A program made the translations under genes and the position numbers. Of a DNA stretch of 49,037 nucleotides, positions 22,443-31,764 are shown piece by piece (within the stretch, counting starts at the first letter, position 1; each line of letters starts with the position of its first letter). The notes beneath the pieces are model-generated. The model saw only the letters and a program-made list of their open reading frames with translations, searched no databases and was not told the origin of the DNA. This stretch comes from UMGS172 sp045587185 (GTDB taxonomy: Bacteria; Bacillota; Clostridia; Oscillospirales; Acutalibacteraceae). The stretch is taken from the NCBI GenBank assembly GCA_045587185.1, contig JAZNBS010000022.1, forward strand, positions 1 through 49,037. Direction: 5' to 3'.

Positions 22443-25049
22443 ATGGCCGAACTGTCACCCATGATGCGTCAGTATCTTGACATAAAAGAGCAGAATAAAG
22501 AAAGTCTCCTGTTTTTTAGAGTGGGTGACTTCTACGAACTATTTTTCGACGATGCCGTGACTGCATCCCGTGAACTTGAAATTGTGTTGACGGGCAAGGA
22601 ATGTGGTCTTTCTGAACGCGCACCGATGTGCGGTGTGCCATACCATAGTTACGAGGGTTATGTTGCACGGCTTATCGAAAAAGGCTACCGCGTTGCCATC
22701 TGCGAGCAGACCGAGGACCCTGCAACTGCAAAAGGTCTCGTCCGCCGCGATATAGTGCGTGTCATCACGCCCGGTACCGTTTTGGAAGATAGTATGCTTG
22801 ATGAGTCGCGCAATAATTACCTTGCGGCTTTGTTTTTCACCAAAAAGGAATACGGACTGTGCTTTATTGATGTTTCAACCGGTGCGGTCAGTGTGACCGA
22901 GGTTTCGGGGGCTGATGCCGACCAGCGTGTTATAGGTGAACTCGGACGTTTTAATCCCAAGGAAATAATTACTGTAAAACCCATTGTTGAGAAAAAGGAA
23001 ATAGTCGCTTTTATCAAGGACCGTTTGAGTTGCTGTGTCACAATGATTGACGAGGAACGTTTTGACAGCGGAATTGCCGAGATTGCCGTTTGTGAGCATT
23101 TCAAGGTCCCCTCGGTGTCAGAAAAAGGTCTTGTGGCAGGCTCGCTTACCGTGAGGGTTTTGGGCGCTTCGCTTGACTATCTCAAAAAGACTCAGATGAG
23201 CGGAATGGAGCGCATTTCCGAGATTGATGTTTATACAGACAATCAGTTTATGCGTGTCGACGTTACCGCAATGCGCAATCTTGAACTGTGCGAAACGATG
23301 CGCAACAAGGAGAAGAAAGGTTCACTCCTGTGGGTTTTGGACAAGACCAGAACTGCCATGGGTAAACGACTGATAAGAAACTGGATAAGCAAGCCTTTAA
23401 TGGACCGTATGGCTCTTGAAACCCGTTACAACGGCGTTGACGAACTTATGGGCAACACTGTGCTTTTGGGTGAGATAAGAGAACTTCTGTCTGGTGTTCA
23501 CGATGTTGAGCGTCTTATGACCAGAATTGTTTACGGCACGGCAGGTGGCAGGGAACTGCGTTCTCTTTGTTACACAATGAAAAGCCTGCCTGCCATAAAG
23601 ACACAGTTGTCCTCTTGCCGTTCAAGAATATTAACGGGTGCCAATGAGGGAATTGACCTTTGTGAGGACCTTTGTGACCTTATCGACCGTGCCATTGTTG
23701 ATGAGCCACCGTTTTCGGTGCGTGAGGGCGGTATCATCCGAGAAGGCTATAACTCCGAGGTTGACCTGCTTCGTTCAGACCTTACGGGTGGTAAGGAGAT
23801 AATTGCCAACATTGAGGCCGCTGAGCGTGAAAAGACAGGTATTAAGACCTTGAAAGTCCGATACAATAAGGTTTTCGGATATTATATCGAGGTTACCAAT
23901 TCTTTTAAGGATATGGTGCCCGACTCTTACATAAGAAAGCAGACTCTTACCAACTGTGAGCGCTATATAACCGATGAACTTAAGAATATCGAGGCACGTG
24001 TACTGGGTGCCCGTGAACACGGTGCTCAACTTGAGTTCCAGATTTTTGACGGTATCCGCAAAACGGTTGCCGAGGCACTGCCAAGGATTCAGAAAACCGC
24101 CGATTCGTTAGCACTGATAGATGTGTTGACCTCGTTCTCGGAGGTTGCCGTCAAAAATAACTACTGCCGACCCACATTGAACACAACGGGCACTTTGAAT
24201 GTTGTTGACGGACGTCATCCCGTTGTTGAAACTTTGAGTTCAATGCCTTTTGTTCCAAATGACACCGTGTTGGACAGTAATGCCAACCGTTGCGCTATAA
24301 TTACAGGTCCTAATATGGCAGGTAAATCAACTTATATGCGTCAGGTTGCCATAATCGTACTGATGGCGCAGATTGGCTCGTTTGTTCCCGCGACATCGGC
24401 CGACATTTCGATAACCGATGCCATTTTCACACGTGTCGGCGCATCGGATGACCTCGCTTCGGGACAGTCTACTTTTATGGTGGAGATGAGTGAGGTTGCA
24501 CATATTTTAAAAAATGCCACCAACAAAAGTCTTTTGATACTTGACGAAATCGGCCGAGGAACCTCAACCTACGACGGTATGGCCATAGCAAGGTCGGTTT
24601 TGGAATTCGTTTGCGACAAGAAAAAAATAGGAGCCAAGACACTGTTTGCGACCCACTACCACGAACTGACCGCTTTGGAAGGCCAACTTTCCGGCGTCAA
24701 GAACTATAACATTGCCGTCAAAAAGCGCGGTGACGATATTACTTTCTTGAGAAGAATTGTCCGTGGCGGGGCTGATGACAGTTACGGTGTCGAGGTTGCC
24801 AAACTTTCAGGAATCCCCAACGCGGTCATTGAGCGCGCTAAAGAAATTCTGCACACTCTTGAGACTGAGGGTGCGCCTTCTGCCTCAAAGTTTATGGGCG
24901 ATGAGGCCGAAGCACAGATAACCTTTGAACTTCACGGCGCAAAGCAGTTGCTTCAGGAACTGCAGTTGCTGGACATAAATACATTGACCCCCATTGAATG
25001 TATGACCGCTCTGAACGGTTTTGTTCAAAAGGCACGGGAAATTAAATAA
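22443..25049 (+). CDS. mutS: DNA mismatch repair protein MutS
   Basis: Recognises mismatches and recruits MutL. The 868-aa length is standard for MutS1. The mismatch-binding Phe-x-Glu motif is in GDFYELFFDDA (residues 28-38), the ATPase Walker A in GPNMAGKSTYMRQ, Walker B in LLILDEIGRGTSTYDG and the helix-turn-helix tail in SYGVEVAKLSGIP. It lies between the YmcA/YlbF gene and, after one small gene, mutL, as in many Firmicutes. Confidence 0.97.
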   Translation: MAELSPMMRQYLDIKEQNKESLLFFRVGDFYELFFDDAVTASRELEIVLTGKECGLSERAPMCGVPYHSYEGYVARLIEKGYRVAICEQTEDPATAKGLVRRDIVRVITPGTVLEDSMLDESRNNYLAALFFTKKEYGLCFIDVSTGAVSVTEVSGADADQRVIGELGRFNPKEIITVKPIVEKKEIVAFIKDRLSCCVTMIDEERFDSGIAEIAVCEHFKVPSVSEKGLVAGSLTVRVLGASLDYLKKTQMSGMERISEIDVYTDNQFMRVDVTAMRNLELCETMRNKEKKGSLLWVLDKTRTAMGKRLIRNWISKPLMDRMALETRYNGVDELMGNTVLLGEIRELLSGVHDVERLMTRIVYGTAGGRELRSLCYTMKSLPAIKTQLSSCRSRILTGANEGIDLCEDLCDLIDRAIVDEPPFSVREGGIIREGYNSEVDLLRSDLTGGKEIIANIEAAEREKTGIKTLKVRYNKVFGYYIEVTNSFKDMVPDSYIRKQTLTNCERYITDELKNIEARVLGAREHGAQLEFQIFDGIRKTVAEALPRIQKTADSLALIDVLTSFSEVAVKNNYCRPTLNTTGTLNVVDGRHPVVETLSSMPFVPNDTVLDSNANRCAIITGPNMAGKSTYMRQVAIIVLMAQIGSFVPATSADISITDAIFTRVGASDDLASGQSTFMVEMSEVAHILKNATNKSLLILDEIGRGTSTYDGMAIARSVLEFVCDKKKIGAKTLFATHYHELTALEGQLSGVKNYNIAVKKRGDDITFLRRIVRGGADDSYGVEVAKLSGIPNAVIERAKEILHTLETEGAPSASKFMGDEAEAQITFELHGAKQLLQELQLLDINTLTPIECMTALNGFVQKAREIK

Positions 25050-25064
25050 GGCAAGGTGAAACAT

Positions 25065-25589
25065 ATGAAAATTGGCGGAAGATACAAACTTATCGGCAAG
25101 AAAAAGCACGCAATACTTGATATGCCTTACGATGAGGTTCTGGATACTTTTGAAAACGCACTTTGTTCCGAAGACCCCGAATCCAGACTTTCAGGCAGTG
25201 TCAACCGTGAGACCGGAGTTTTCAAACTTGAATATAAGATTTCCAACCGCAAGAACGATTATTATGAGAACTATTGTCTGTTGGTTGAAATTACTGAGGC
25301 CGATGACGGTGACACCCGTATTGAATATGCCTTTGTTTATGACCGTCTTGTAAGTCTTTACACAAAATTCCTTTCGGTAATCTGCTTTCTTGTCCCATTG
25401 GTTGCTGCATTGTTTGTCTATTTCAAATTTGAACTTAAAGACCTTATACATTTGGCATTGTACATTCCGTTGTTGCTTATCTCGGCATTCGGTGTGTTCT
25501 CACTGTTTGGGTACAACGAGCGCAAAGATCAGGTTAAGCCAATGATAAAGGAATTTGAGCATCTGCTTATTTCATCGTTTGACGAATAA
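25065..25589 (+). CDS. Small membrane protein between mutS and mutL
   Basis: 174 aa from ATG 25065 with AAGG upstream; an in-frame GTG at 25056 is an alternative. The first 100 residues look soluble (GGRYKLIGKKKHAILDMPYD, then a beta-rich stretch), followed by two adjacent transmembrane segments (FLSVICFLVPLVAALFVYF and LALYIPLLLISAFGVFSLF). I do not recognise the family. It occupies the space between mutS and mutL and must be co-transcribed with them, but nothing in it points to repair. Confidence 0.65.
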   Translation: MKIGGRYKLIGKKKHAILDMPYDEVLDTFENALCSEDPESRLSGSVNRETGVFKLEYKISNRKNDYYENYCLLVEITEADDGDTRIEYAFVYDRLVSLYTKFLSVICFLVPLVAALFVYFKFELKDLIHLALYIPLLLISAFGVFSLFGYNERKDQVKPMIKEFEHLLISSFDE

Positions 25590-25625
25590 TATTTTTTGAA
25601 AATCATTGAAGGGAGGTCGCCGGAA

Positions 25626-27596
25626 ATGGCAGTTATAAACGTTTTACCAAAACAGGTTGCCGAACTTATTGCCGCGGGTGAGGTGGTTGAACGTCCGTCC
25701 TCGGTAATAAAGGAACTTGTTGAAAACTCAATAGACGCAGGCTCAACGCTGATAACAGTTGAGATAAAAAACGGCGGCGTCACCTTTATGCGTGTGACCG
25801 ATAATGGGTGCGGTATCGAACGCGAGGATGTCACAACGGCTTTTATGCGTCACGCAACCAGTAAGGTCAGCACCGAAAATGACCTAAACAGCATTGCAAC
25901 ACTGGGTTTCAGAGGCGAGGCCTTGGCCGCCATTTCGTCGGTCTCCCGTGTTGATATGTTGACCAAAACGAAAAATTCTGATGTAGGTACCGCCTATTCT
26001 TCGGAAGGCTCAAGTCAGGTTGCAGTTAACGATGCAGGCTGTCCCGATGGCACTACAATTATCATTCGCGACCTATTTTTCAACACCCCTGCAAGAATGA
26101 AATTTCTGAAAAAGGATGTTGCAGAGGGCAACTCGGTTGCCGCTATCTTAGACCATATTGCAATGTCGCACCCCGAAATATCGTTCCGCTTTATCCGTGA
26201 CGGAAAACAGGTTTTTGTCACCCCCGGTGACGGTAAATTGATTTCGGCAATTTATGCTGTTTGTGGACGTGAGTTTGCCTCAACGCTCATCCCCGTTGAG
26301 GGGGAAATGGGTGGCATAAAGGTGTCGGGTTATACCTGCAAACCCACCGCGTGCCGTCCAAAAAAGAATTCGCAGTTTGTGTTTTTGAATGGCCGTTATG
26401 TCCGTTCGGGAACCGTTGCTGCCGCATTGGACGCCGCTTATAAAAATATGGCGATGGTTGGCCGTTTCCCTGCCGCCGTTTTGCACCTCACGGTGCCTTA
26501 CGGCGCGGTTGATATCAACGTCCACCCCGCCAAAACTGAGGTAAGATTTTCTGATGAACGCAGAATTTTTGACTGCGTTATGTTCAGTATCAAAAATGCA
26601 CTTGCCAAAGGTGACGAGCGTCCTGAAATGTCACTCCCCAAACGCACAGGTCAGATAAGAATGACTACCGAGGAATTCAAGCAAACCGTGTTACCGGGAA
26701 TGGATTCAAAACCCAAAGACCCACTTAAGGTTTATGAAAAACTCATAACCTCAACACAAAAATCGGAAGGAACGCTTGAATTCCGTCAACCAAGACCTGT
26801 TATAGGTCAAAAGATTGAGACCCCTGTTGTGAAAAAACCGCAGGAACAAACCAAACAGAGTTACTTCCCTTGGGATGACAATCAGGACCCCAAACCTAAA
26901 CCGACCGTGACGGTTGAGCATATTGTAACCGAAACGGCGGTTAAAACAGAAGTTGACACCGTTGACAAGATAAAGACCGTAGAAACTGTGGCTCAAAAAT
27001 GTGCTGTTTCGGAATCTGAAGTTGGATTAGCCCTTGAAACCGAGTATATCGGTGAAGCCTTTAAAACATATATAATTGTTCGCCGTGGGGAAAGCCTTTA
27101 TCTTATTGATAAGCACGCCGCACATGAACGGATGCTGTTTAACAAACTGAAAACCGAGGCTCAAAGCAATCCTCAGTTGTTGCTTGCACCTCAGCAAGTT
27201 GTGTTGCGCAAGGACGAATACACGGTGATAATTGACAACCTTGAAACTCTGGAAAAAGCAGGGTTTGAAATTGAAGATTTCGGTGACAGTACGGTGCTTG
27301 TACGCACCGTGCCTGCGGCACTCTCTGGCGAGGGTGTTGAACAACTTGTGCTCCAGTTGGCCGCAAATCTGTCCGATAAAAATGCAGTGGAAATCGAGCG
27401 TCTTGAACGTATTTATGAGACGGTTGCCTGTCGCGCTGCCGTTAAGGCAGGTAATCTATCCTCGCCCGAGGAATTGAAAGTACTGGCGGAAACGGTACTT
27501 AGTTCAAAAGAAATAATGTATTGCCCTCACGGCCGTCCCGTTGCTATTGAACTTAAGAAAAAAGAAATTGAAAAACAGTTTGGAAGGATACAGTGA
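25626..27596 (+). CDS. mutL: DNA mismatch repair protein MutL
   Basis: GHKL ATPase and nicking endonuclease of mismatch repair, 656 aa. N-terminal ATPase motifs are visible: KELVENSIDAG, DNGCGIE, ATLGFRGEALAAISS. The C-terminal domain keeps an endonuclease motif in LIDKHAAHERM (family DQHAxxE, with K for Q) and the metal motif CPHGRP, as expected in bacteria without MutH. A low-complexity linker (about residues 380-470, KPKPTVTVEHIVTETAV) joins them. GGGAGG 8 nt upstream supports ATG 25626 rather than earlier TTG codons. Confidence 0.96.
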   Translation: MAVINVLPKQVAELIAAGEVVERPSSVIKELVENSIDAGSTLITVEIKNGGVTFMRVTDNGCGIEREDVTTAFMRHATSKVSTENDLNSIATLGFRGEALAAISSVSRVDMLTKTKNSDVGTAYSSEGSSQVAVNDAGCPDGTTIIIRDLFFNTPARMKFLKKDVAEGNSVAAILDHIAMSHPEISFRFIRDGKQVFVTPGDGKLISAIYAVCGREFASTLIPVEGEMGGIKVSGYTCKPTACRPKKNSQFVFLNGRYVRSGTVAAALDAAYKNMAMVGRFPAAVLHLTVPYGAVDINVHPAKTEVRFSDERRIFDCVMFSIKNALAKGDERPEMSLPKRTGQIRMTTEEFKQTVLPGMDSKPKDPLKVYEKLITSTQKSEGTLEFRQPRPVIGQKIETPVVKKPQEQTKQSYFPWDDNQDPKPKPTVTVEHIVTETAVKTEVDTVDKIKTVETVAQKCAVSESEVGLALETEYIGEAFKTYIIVRRGESLYLIDKHAAHERMLFNKLKTEAQSNPQLLLAPQQVVLRKDEYTVIIDNLETLEKAGFEIEDFGDSTVLVRTVPAALSGEGVEQLVLQLAANLSDKNAVEIERLERIYETVACRAAVKAGNLSSPEELKVLAETVLSSKEIMYCPHGRPVAIELKKKEIEKQFGRIQ

Positions 27597-28537
27597 TGTC
27601 CCAGAACAAACCGAATGTTATTGCAGTTGTGGGGCCTACCGCTTCAGGCAAAACGGCTTTAGGTGTTAAGATTGCCAAGGCCGTAAACGGTGAGGTTGTG
27701 TCCTCGGACTCAATGCAGATATACAACAGTATGCCCATCGCCTCGGCGGCACCGACGAAAGGGGAAACCGAAGGGATACCACACCATCTTGTAGGTTTCA
27801 AAGATGCTCTGGAAAAATTTTCAGTGGCAGATTTCGTTGCCCTTGCAAGTGCAAAAATTGAGGATATAATTTCCCGAAAAAAAACGCCAATCATCGTTGG
27901 CGGAACGGGTCTTTATGTCGATTCTCTTGTTTCGGGAATCGAATTTTCAAGCGAAGATTCGACCGAAGTGAGAAATAGACTTGAAAGCCTTGCAGACGAA
28001 ATTGGAATGGCAAAAATGCTTGAAAAGTTGCGTCGCGTTGACCCTGAGACGGCAGATAAATATCACGTAAACGACCGAAAGCGAATTATCCGCGCGCTTG
28101 AGATTTTTGAAATACACGGCCGACCCAAATCGTTGCTTGACCGCGAGTCCAAACAGGGCGGGCAAAGGTATAATACTCTTTGGATAGGAATAACCTGCCG
28201 TGACCGTGAACTTTTGTATGACCGCATCAACAAAAGGGTTGATATTATGCTTCAAAACGGCCTTTTGATGGAGGCTGAAACAGCATTTTTAAGCGGTTCT
28301 GGGAAAACGGCGGTACAGGCTATCGGGCACAAGGAGTTTTTTCCTTATTTTAAGGGTGAGATATCGCTTGAAACCGCAGTTGACAACCTCAAAACCGAAA
28401 CAAGGCGGTATGCCAAGCGCCAGTTGACATGGTTCCGCCGAAACAATGATATAAACTGGATATACAGTGACGAAACCCCCGATGTTTTTAGGGAAGCAGA
28501 AAGAATAATCCGTTCTTCACAACTTGAAATTTTATAA
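27596..28537 (+). CDS. miaA: tRNA dimethylallyltransferase (MiaA)
   Basis: Transfers the dimethylallyl group to A37 of tRNAs reading UNN codons. 313 aa with P-loop VVGPTASGKTALGV, the DSMQIYN motif, the QxxR-like PIIVGGTGLYVDSLV and KRQLTWFRR near the C-terminus. The start ATG overlaps the MutL stop (TGATG), so it is translationally coupled. Together with miaB it completes the ms2i6A pathway in one operon. Confidence 0.95.
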   Translation: MSQNKPNVIAVVGPTASGKTALGVKIAKAVNGEVVSSDSMQIYNSMPIASAAPTKGETEGIPHHLVGFKDALEKFSVADFVALASAKIEDIISRKKTPIIVGGTGLYVDSLVSGIEFSSEDSTEVRNRLESLADEIGMAKMLEKLRRVDPETADKYHVNDRKRIIRALEIFEIHGRPKSLLDRESKQGGQRYNTLWIGITCRDRELLYDRINKRVDIMLQNGLLMEAETAFLSGSGKTAVQAIGHKEFFPYFKGEISLETAVDNLKTETRRYAKRQLTWFRRNNDINWIYSDETPDVFREAERIIRSSQLEIL

Positions 28538-28561
28538 GAGAAAGGACAGTGGCGGTAAATT

Positions 28562-29770
28562 ATGAGTAAACGTGTTGCGACAATTTTGAAATGGGCCGCC
28601 GTTGTTTTTGTGGCTATATATCTGATAGCGCAGGTTTATTCGGGACTAATCAATCCCGTTACAACCGACACGGTGTATATCCATTCATCCTACACGGGAT
28701 ATGACACCACAGGGTTTATAGTACGTAATGAGACAGTTATTTCCGACAGGGTTGACGGAATATTGAGTTACGAGGTATCGGACGGGGGCCGTGTTGCCAA
28801 AGGCGGAACCATTGCTATGTCTTATCCCAACTCACTTGCGGCCGATAACCGCATAAAGATTGAACAACTCGATAAACGTATTGCTACTCTTGAAAAAATA
28901 CAGACCTATAACGACCTTAATGCCGCCGACCTCACCACGGTTAACAACAGCATCTACACTGCGCTAACTGAGATTGCCGCCAATACACAGGGGGGCAAGG
29001 TCAATGCCACCGAGCATTATGACATTTTGCTTGAAAGTATGGCAAGAAGGCAGATAATCACAGGCGAGGCGACTAATTTCAACTCGCTTTTAACGGTGTT
29101 GAAGGCGGAACGGGACAGCCTTAAAGCGATGGTCAGTGAATCAAGCGGAAAGGTCGTATCCCCAAATTCTGGTTATGTTATCTATACGGTTGACGGCTAT
29201 GAGAACTCGTTGACCGTTGACGATATGAAAAGTCTGACGGCAGACAAACTTAAATCAGTAAAACCTGAGCAGGTATCACAGGACGCCGTTTGCAAAATTG
29301 TCAGTGATTATGAGTGGTATGTTGCTACCATCATCCCGTTTTCCGAGTCTTTGAATCTTAAAGCAGACAGCAAGGTCACTTTGAGAACATCTTTGCAGTC
29401 GGTTCCCGAACTTACGGCAACGGTCAAATATATCAATAAACAGTCGGTTGGCAGTGATGCGGTGGTCGTCTTTGCTTGCGATACAATGAATTTTGAACTT
29501 GCACAGACCAGAAATGTTGATATCACCGTTGTTTATAACCAATATGACGGTCTCAAGGTGGATAATCGCGCCATAAGAATTGTTGACGGGCAAAAGGGTG
29601 TCTATGTTTTGCTTGCCTCACAGGTTAGATTTGTGCCGATTGAGGTTATCTGGAGTGGTGAAAACTTTTCCATAGTCAAGCGAGAGGCTTCCGAGAAAAA
29701 GGTTCTCAGAATTTATGATGAGATTATCGTTAAAGGAAAGAATTTGTATGACGGAAAAATTATCGAATGA
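28562..29770 (+). CDS. HlyD-like membrane-anchored protein
   Basis: 402 aa with one N-terminal transmembrane anchor (WAAVVFVAIYLIAQVYSGL, residues 11-29). The extracytoplasmic part resembles periplasmic adaptor subunits: a barrel-sandwich half (GILSYEVSDGGRVAKGGTIA), a coiled coil (about 96-205) and a second half VVSPNSGYVIYTVDGYE. No partner transporter is encoded nearby. It sits between miaA and the division cluster, and its 3' end overlaps yggS by 23 bp. A role in envelope assembly or division is inference from position. Confidence 0.7.
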   Translation: MSKRVATILKWAAVVFVAIYLIAQVYSGLINPVTTDTVYIHSSYTGYDTTGFIVRNETVISDRVDGILSYEVSDGGRVAKGGTIAMSYPNSLAADNRIKIEQLDKRIATLEKIQTYNDLNAADLTTVNNSIYTALTEIAANTQGGKVNATEHYDILLESMARRQIITGEATNFNSLLTVLKAERDSLKAMVSESSGKVVSPNSGYVIYTVDGYENSLTVDDMKSLTADKLKSVKPEQVSQDAVCKIVSDYEWYVATIIPFSESLNLKADSKVTLRTSLQSVPELTATVKYINKQSVGSDAVVVFACDTMNFELAQTRNVDITVVYNQYDGLKVDNRAIRIVDGQKGVYVLLASQVRFVPIEVIWSGENFSIVKREASEKKVLRIYDEIIVKGKNLYDGKIIE

Positions 29771-30482
29771 AATTTCGCAAAAATGTCGGTGGTTTGACCA
29801 AAATTATACCGACATCAAGCAAAGAATTGCCAAAGCCTGTAAAAAAGCGGGGAAGAGTGTTGACGATGTCATAATGCTGGCCGCCACCAAAACAGTTCCG
29901 GTTGAGGTTATAAATCACGCCATAGAATCAGGAATTGAATATATCGGTGAAAACCGCGTACAGGAACTGTTGTCAAAAAGGGACGGTCTGTTGCCCTCGG
30001 CACACCGCCATTTCATTGGCCATCTGCAGACCAACAAGGTCAAGGACATTGTCGGTGAGGTTGAAATGATTGAGTCGGTGCACTCGCTGAAATTAGCAGC
30101 CGAGATTGACAGGCAGTGCAATAAACTTGGGAAGACTATGGATGTTCTGGTTGAAGTCAACATAGGAAATGAGGATTCAAAATCGGGATTTTCCGAGTTT
30201 GATGTTGAGTCAGCGATAAGAGAAATGGCTCAAATGCCCAACATCAAGGTGATGGGATTGATGACCATACCCCCGATTTGTGAAAATTTGTCCGAAAGTG
30301 GGCAATATTTTGAAAAATTACGCAAACTGTTTATTGACATTGGCACTAAAAAAGTGGATAATGTAAGTATGGTATATCTTTCAATGGGGATGTCTGGAGA
30401 TTTTGAAGAAGCCATTGCGCACGGAGCCAATATTGTGCGTATCGGTACCTCACTTTTCGGACCGAGAAATTATTCAAATTAA
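29748..30482 (+). CDS. yggS: YggS family PLP-binding protein (YlmE)
   Basis: Pyridoxal phosphate homeostasis protein of the PROSC/YggS family, 244 aa. The PLP lysine is in LAATKTVPVEVI (near residue 38), followed by IGENRVQE and FIGHLQTNK; the phosphate-binding end is SMGMSGDFEEAIAHG. The start ATG 29748 has AAAGGAAAG upstream and lies inside the last codons of the previous gene. Position just before sepF matches ylmE in Bacillus. Confidence 0.92.
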   Translation: MTEKLSNEISQKCRWFDQNYTDIKQRIAKACKKAGKSVDDVIMLAATKTVPVEVINHAIESGIEYIGENRVQELLSKRDGLLPSAHRHFIGHLQTNKVKDIVGEVEMIESVHSLKLAAEIDRQCNKLGKTMDVLVEVNIGNEDSKSGFSEFDVESAIREMAQMPNIKVMGLMTIPPICENLSESGQYFEKLRKLFIDIGTKKVDNVSMVYLSMGMSGDFEEAIAHGANIVRIGTSLFGPRNYSN

Positions 30483-30502
30483 AATCGAAGGAGATTTTTG
30501 AA

Positions 30503-30994
30503 ATGAGTTTTTGGGATAAAATTAAGGACATTGTTACCGCAAGTGACGAGGATGAAGTATACGAGGATAGCAAGACCGAGACCGCCTCGCGTGAGGTTCC
30601 TTCGGGCAACGATTATTACTCATCCAGCACAGGCAGAAGTTATGACCGTGAAAAGACCACACAGTTTCCCAGTGACCGCAAGTCGAAGTCGGGAGCAACT
30701 GCCGCAAAGGTCGGTTCTCAGTTACAGGTTGCACTTGTAAAGCCTGAAAGATTTGAGGACGCACCTGCCATTGCCGATCACCTTGCAGACGGCAGAACCG
30801 TAGTACTTAATCTTGAGGTTGCAAACCGTGAAACCCAGCGCAGATTGCTTGACTTTTTGAGCGGTACCGCTTATGCACACGGTGGCAGAATCAAAAAGGT
30901 TGCCAACAGCACCTATATCATCACACCTCACAATGTTGATGTGATGGGCGAACTTCTCATTGACGAACTAGAGGGCGCGGGCAGTTATCTTTAA
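30503..30994 (+). CDS. sepF: Cell division protein SepF
   Basis: Membrane-tethered protein that binds and bundles FtsZ at the septum. 163 aa: N-terminal amphipathic helix (MSFWDKIKDIVTAS), an acidic disordered linker, and the SepF core (VVLNLEVANRETQRRLLDFL and GGRIKKVANSTYIITP) in the C-terminal half. Its stop overlaps the next start. A strong GGAG is present 7-8 nt upstream. Confidence 0.95.
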   Translation: MSFWDKIKDIVTASDEDEVYEDSKTETASREVPSGNDYYSSSTGRSYDREKTTQFPSDRKSKSGATAAKVGSQLQVALVKPERFEDAPAIADHLADGRTVVLNLEVANRETQRRLLDFLSGTAYAHGGRIKKVANSTYIITPHNVDVMGELLIDELEGAGSYL

Positions 30995-31743
30995 TGGATA
31001 ATAAAGAACGCGGTATCAGGGATGCGAGGATAATCGACTGTATAAAGCAGTGCCGCGAACGAAGTGTGCCGAAATTTTTAGGATTTCTGGATGCTTGTGG
31101 CGCCACTTCGACGGCAGAACTTTGCAAAAGGGAAAATGCAAAATATATGCTTTTCGGCGGATATGATGATGCCGAAAGGGTGTATTTTGGTGTATTCCCT
31201 GAATGGTGCCAACCAAACAAAGAACAGTTCCCGATAGTGCGGCTTAAAATAAAAAATAAAAGCCAACGTGCGCTCTTGCACCGGGATGTGTTGGGTGCTT
31301 TGATGTCAGCAGGTATCGAACGTGACACGGTGGGGGATATTCTCGCAACAGGCGGCGACCCTGTTGTTTTCGTGGCAGAGAGTGTTGCACCTCACATAAT
31401 CGCGCACATTGACCGTATTGCTTCGGCAGGGGTTGAAATTGTGCGTGACAGCGGTGAAGATTTGCCGCAATCAGGCGGTTTTTTGCAACTTGACGGCACC
31501 GTTGCGTCAATGAGGCTTGACTGTGTTGTGGCCGAGGTGGCAAATTGCTCACGCAATAAGGCCACAGAATTCATAACATCAGGAATGGTTGCGGTTAACG
31601 GTTTTGAAGCCGTTAAAGTCACTGCCGAAGTGAAAAACGGTGATAAGGTAACCGTACGCAAGGTTGGTAAGTTTATTATCGACAATGCTGACAGAATAAC
31701 CAAAAAGGGCAGAATTGCCATTGAGTACAGAAAATATATTTAA
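30994..31743 (+). CDS. ylmH: YlmH family S4-domain RNA-binding protein
   Basis: 249 aa. The C-terminal S4 domain (residues about 170-235: LDCVVAEVANCSRNKATEFI, then GMVAVNGFEAVKVTAEVKNG) binds RNA. The N-terminal two thirds match the YlmH core, for example GYDDAERVYFGVFPEWCQ and DVLGALMSAGIERDTVGDIL. In Bacillus YlmH is linked to translation rescue at stalled ribosomes. Start ATG overlaps the sepF stop (TAATG). The ylmG (YggT) gene usual between sepF and ylmH is absent. Confidence 0.88.
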   Translation: MDNKERGIRDARIIDCIKQCRERSVPKFLGFLDACGATSTAELCKRENAKYMLFGGYDDAERVYFGVFPEWCQPNKEQFPIVRLKIKNKSQRALLHRDVLGALMSAGIERDTVGDILATGGDPVVFVAESVAPHIIAHIDRIASAGVEIVRDSGEDLPQSGGFLQLDGTVASMRLDCVVAEVANCSRNKATEFITSGMVAVNGFEAVKVTAEVKNGDKVTVRKVGKFIIDNADRITKKGRIAIEYRKYI

Positions 31744-31764
31744 ATTCGAAGCGGAGGAAATTTT

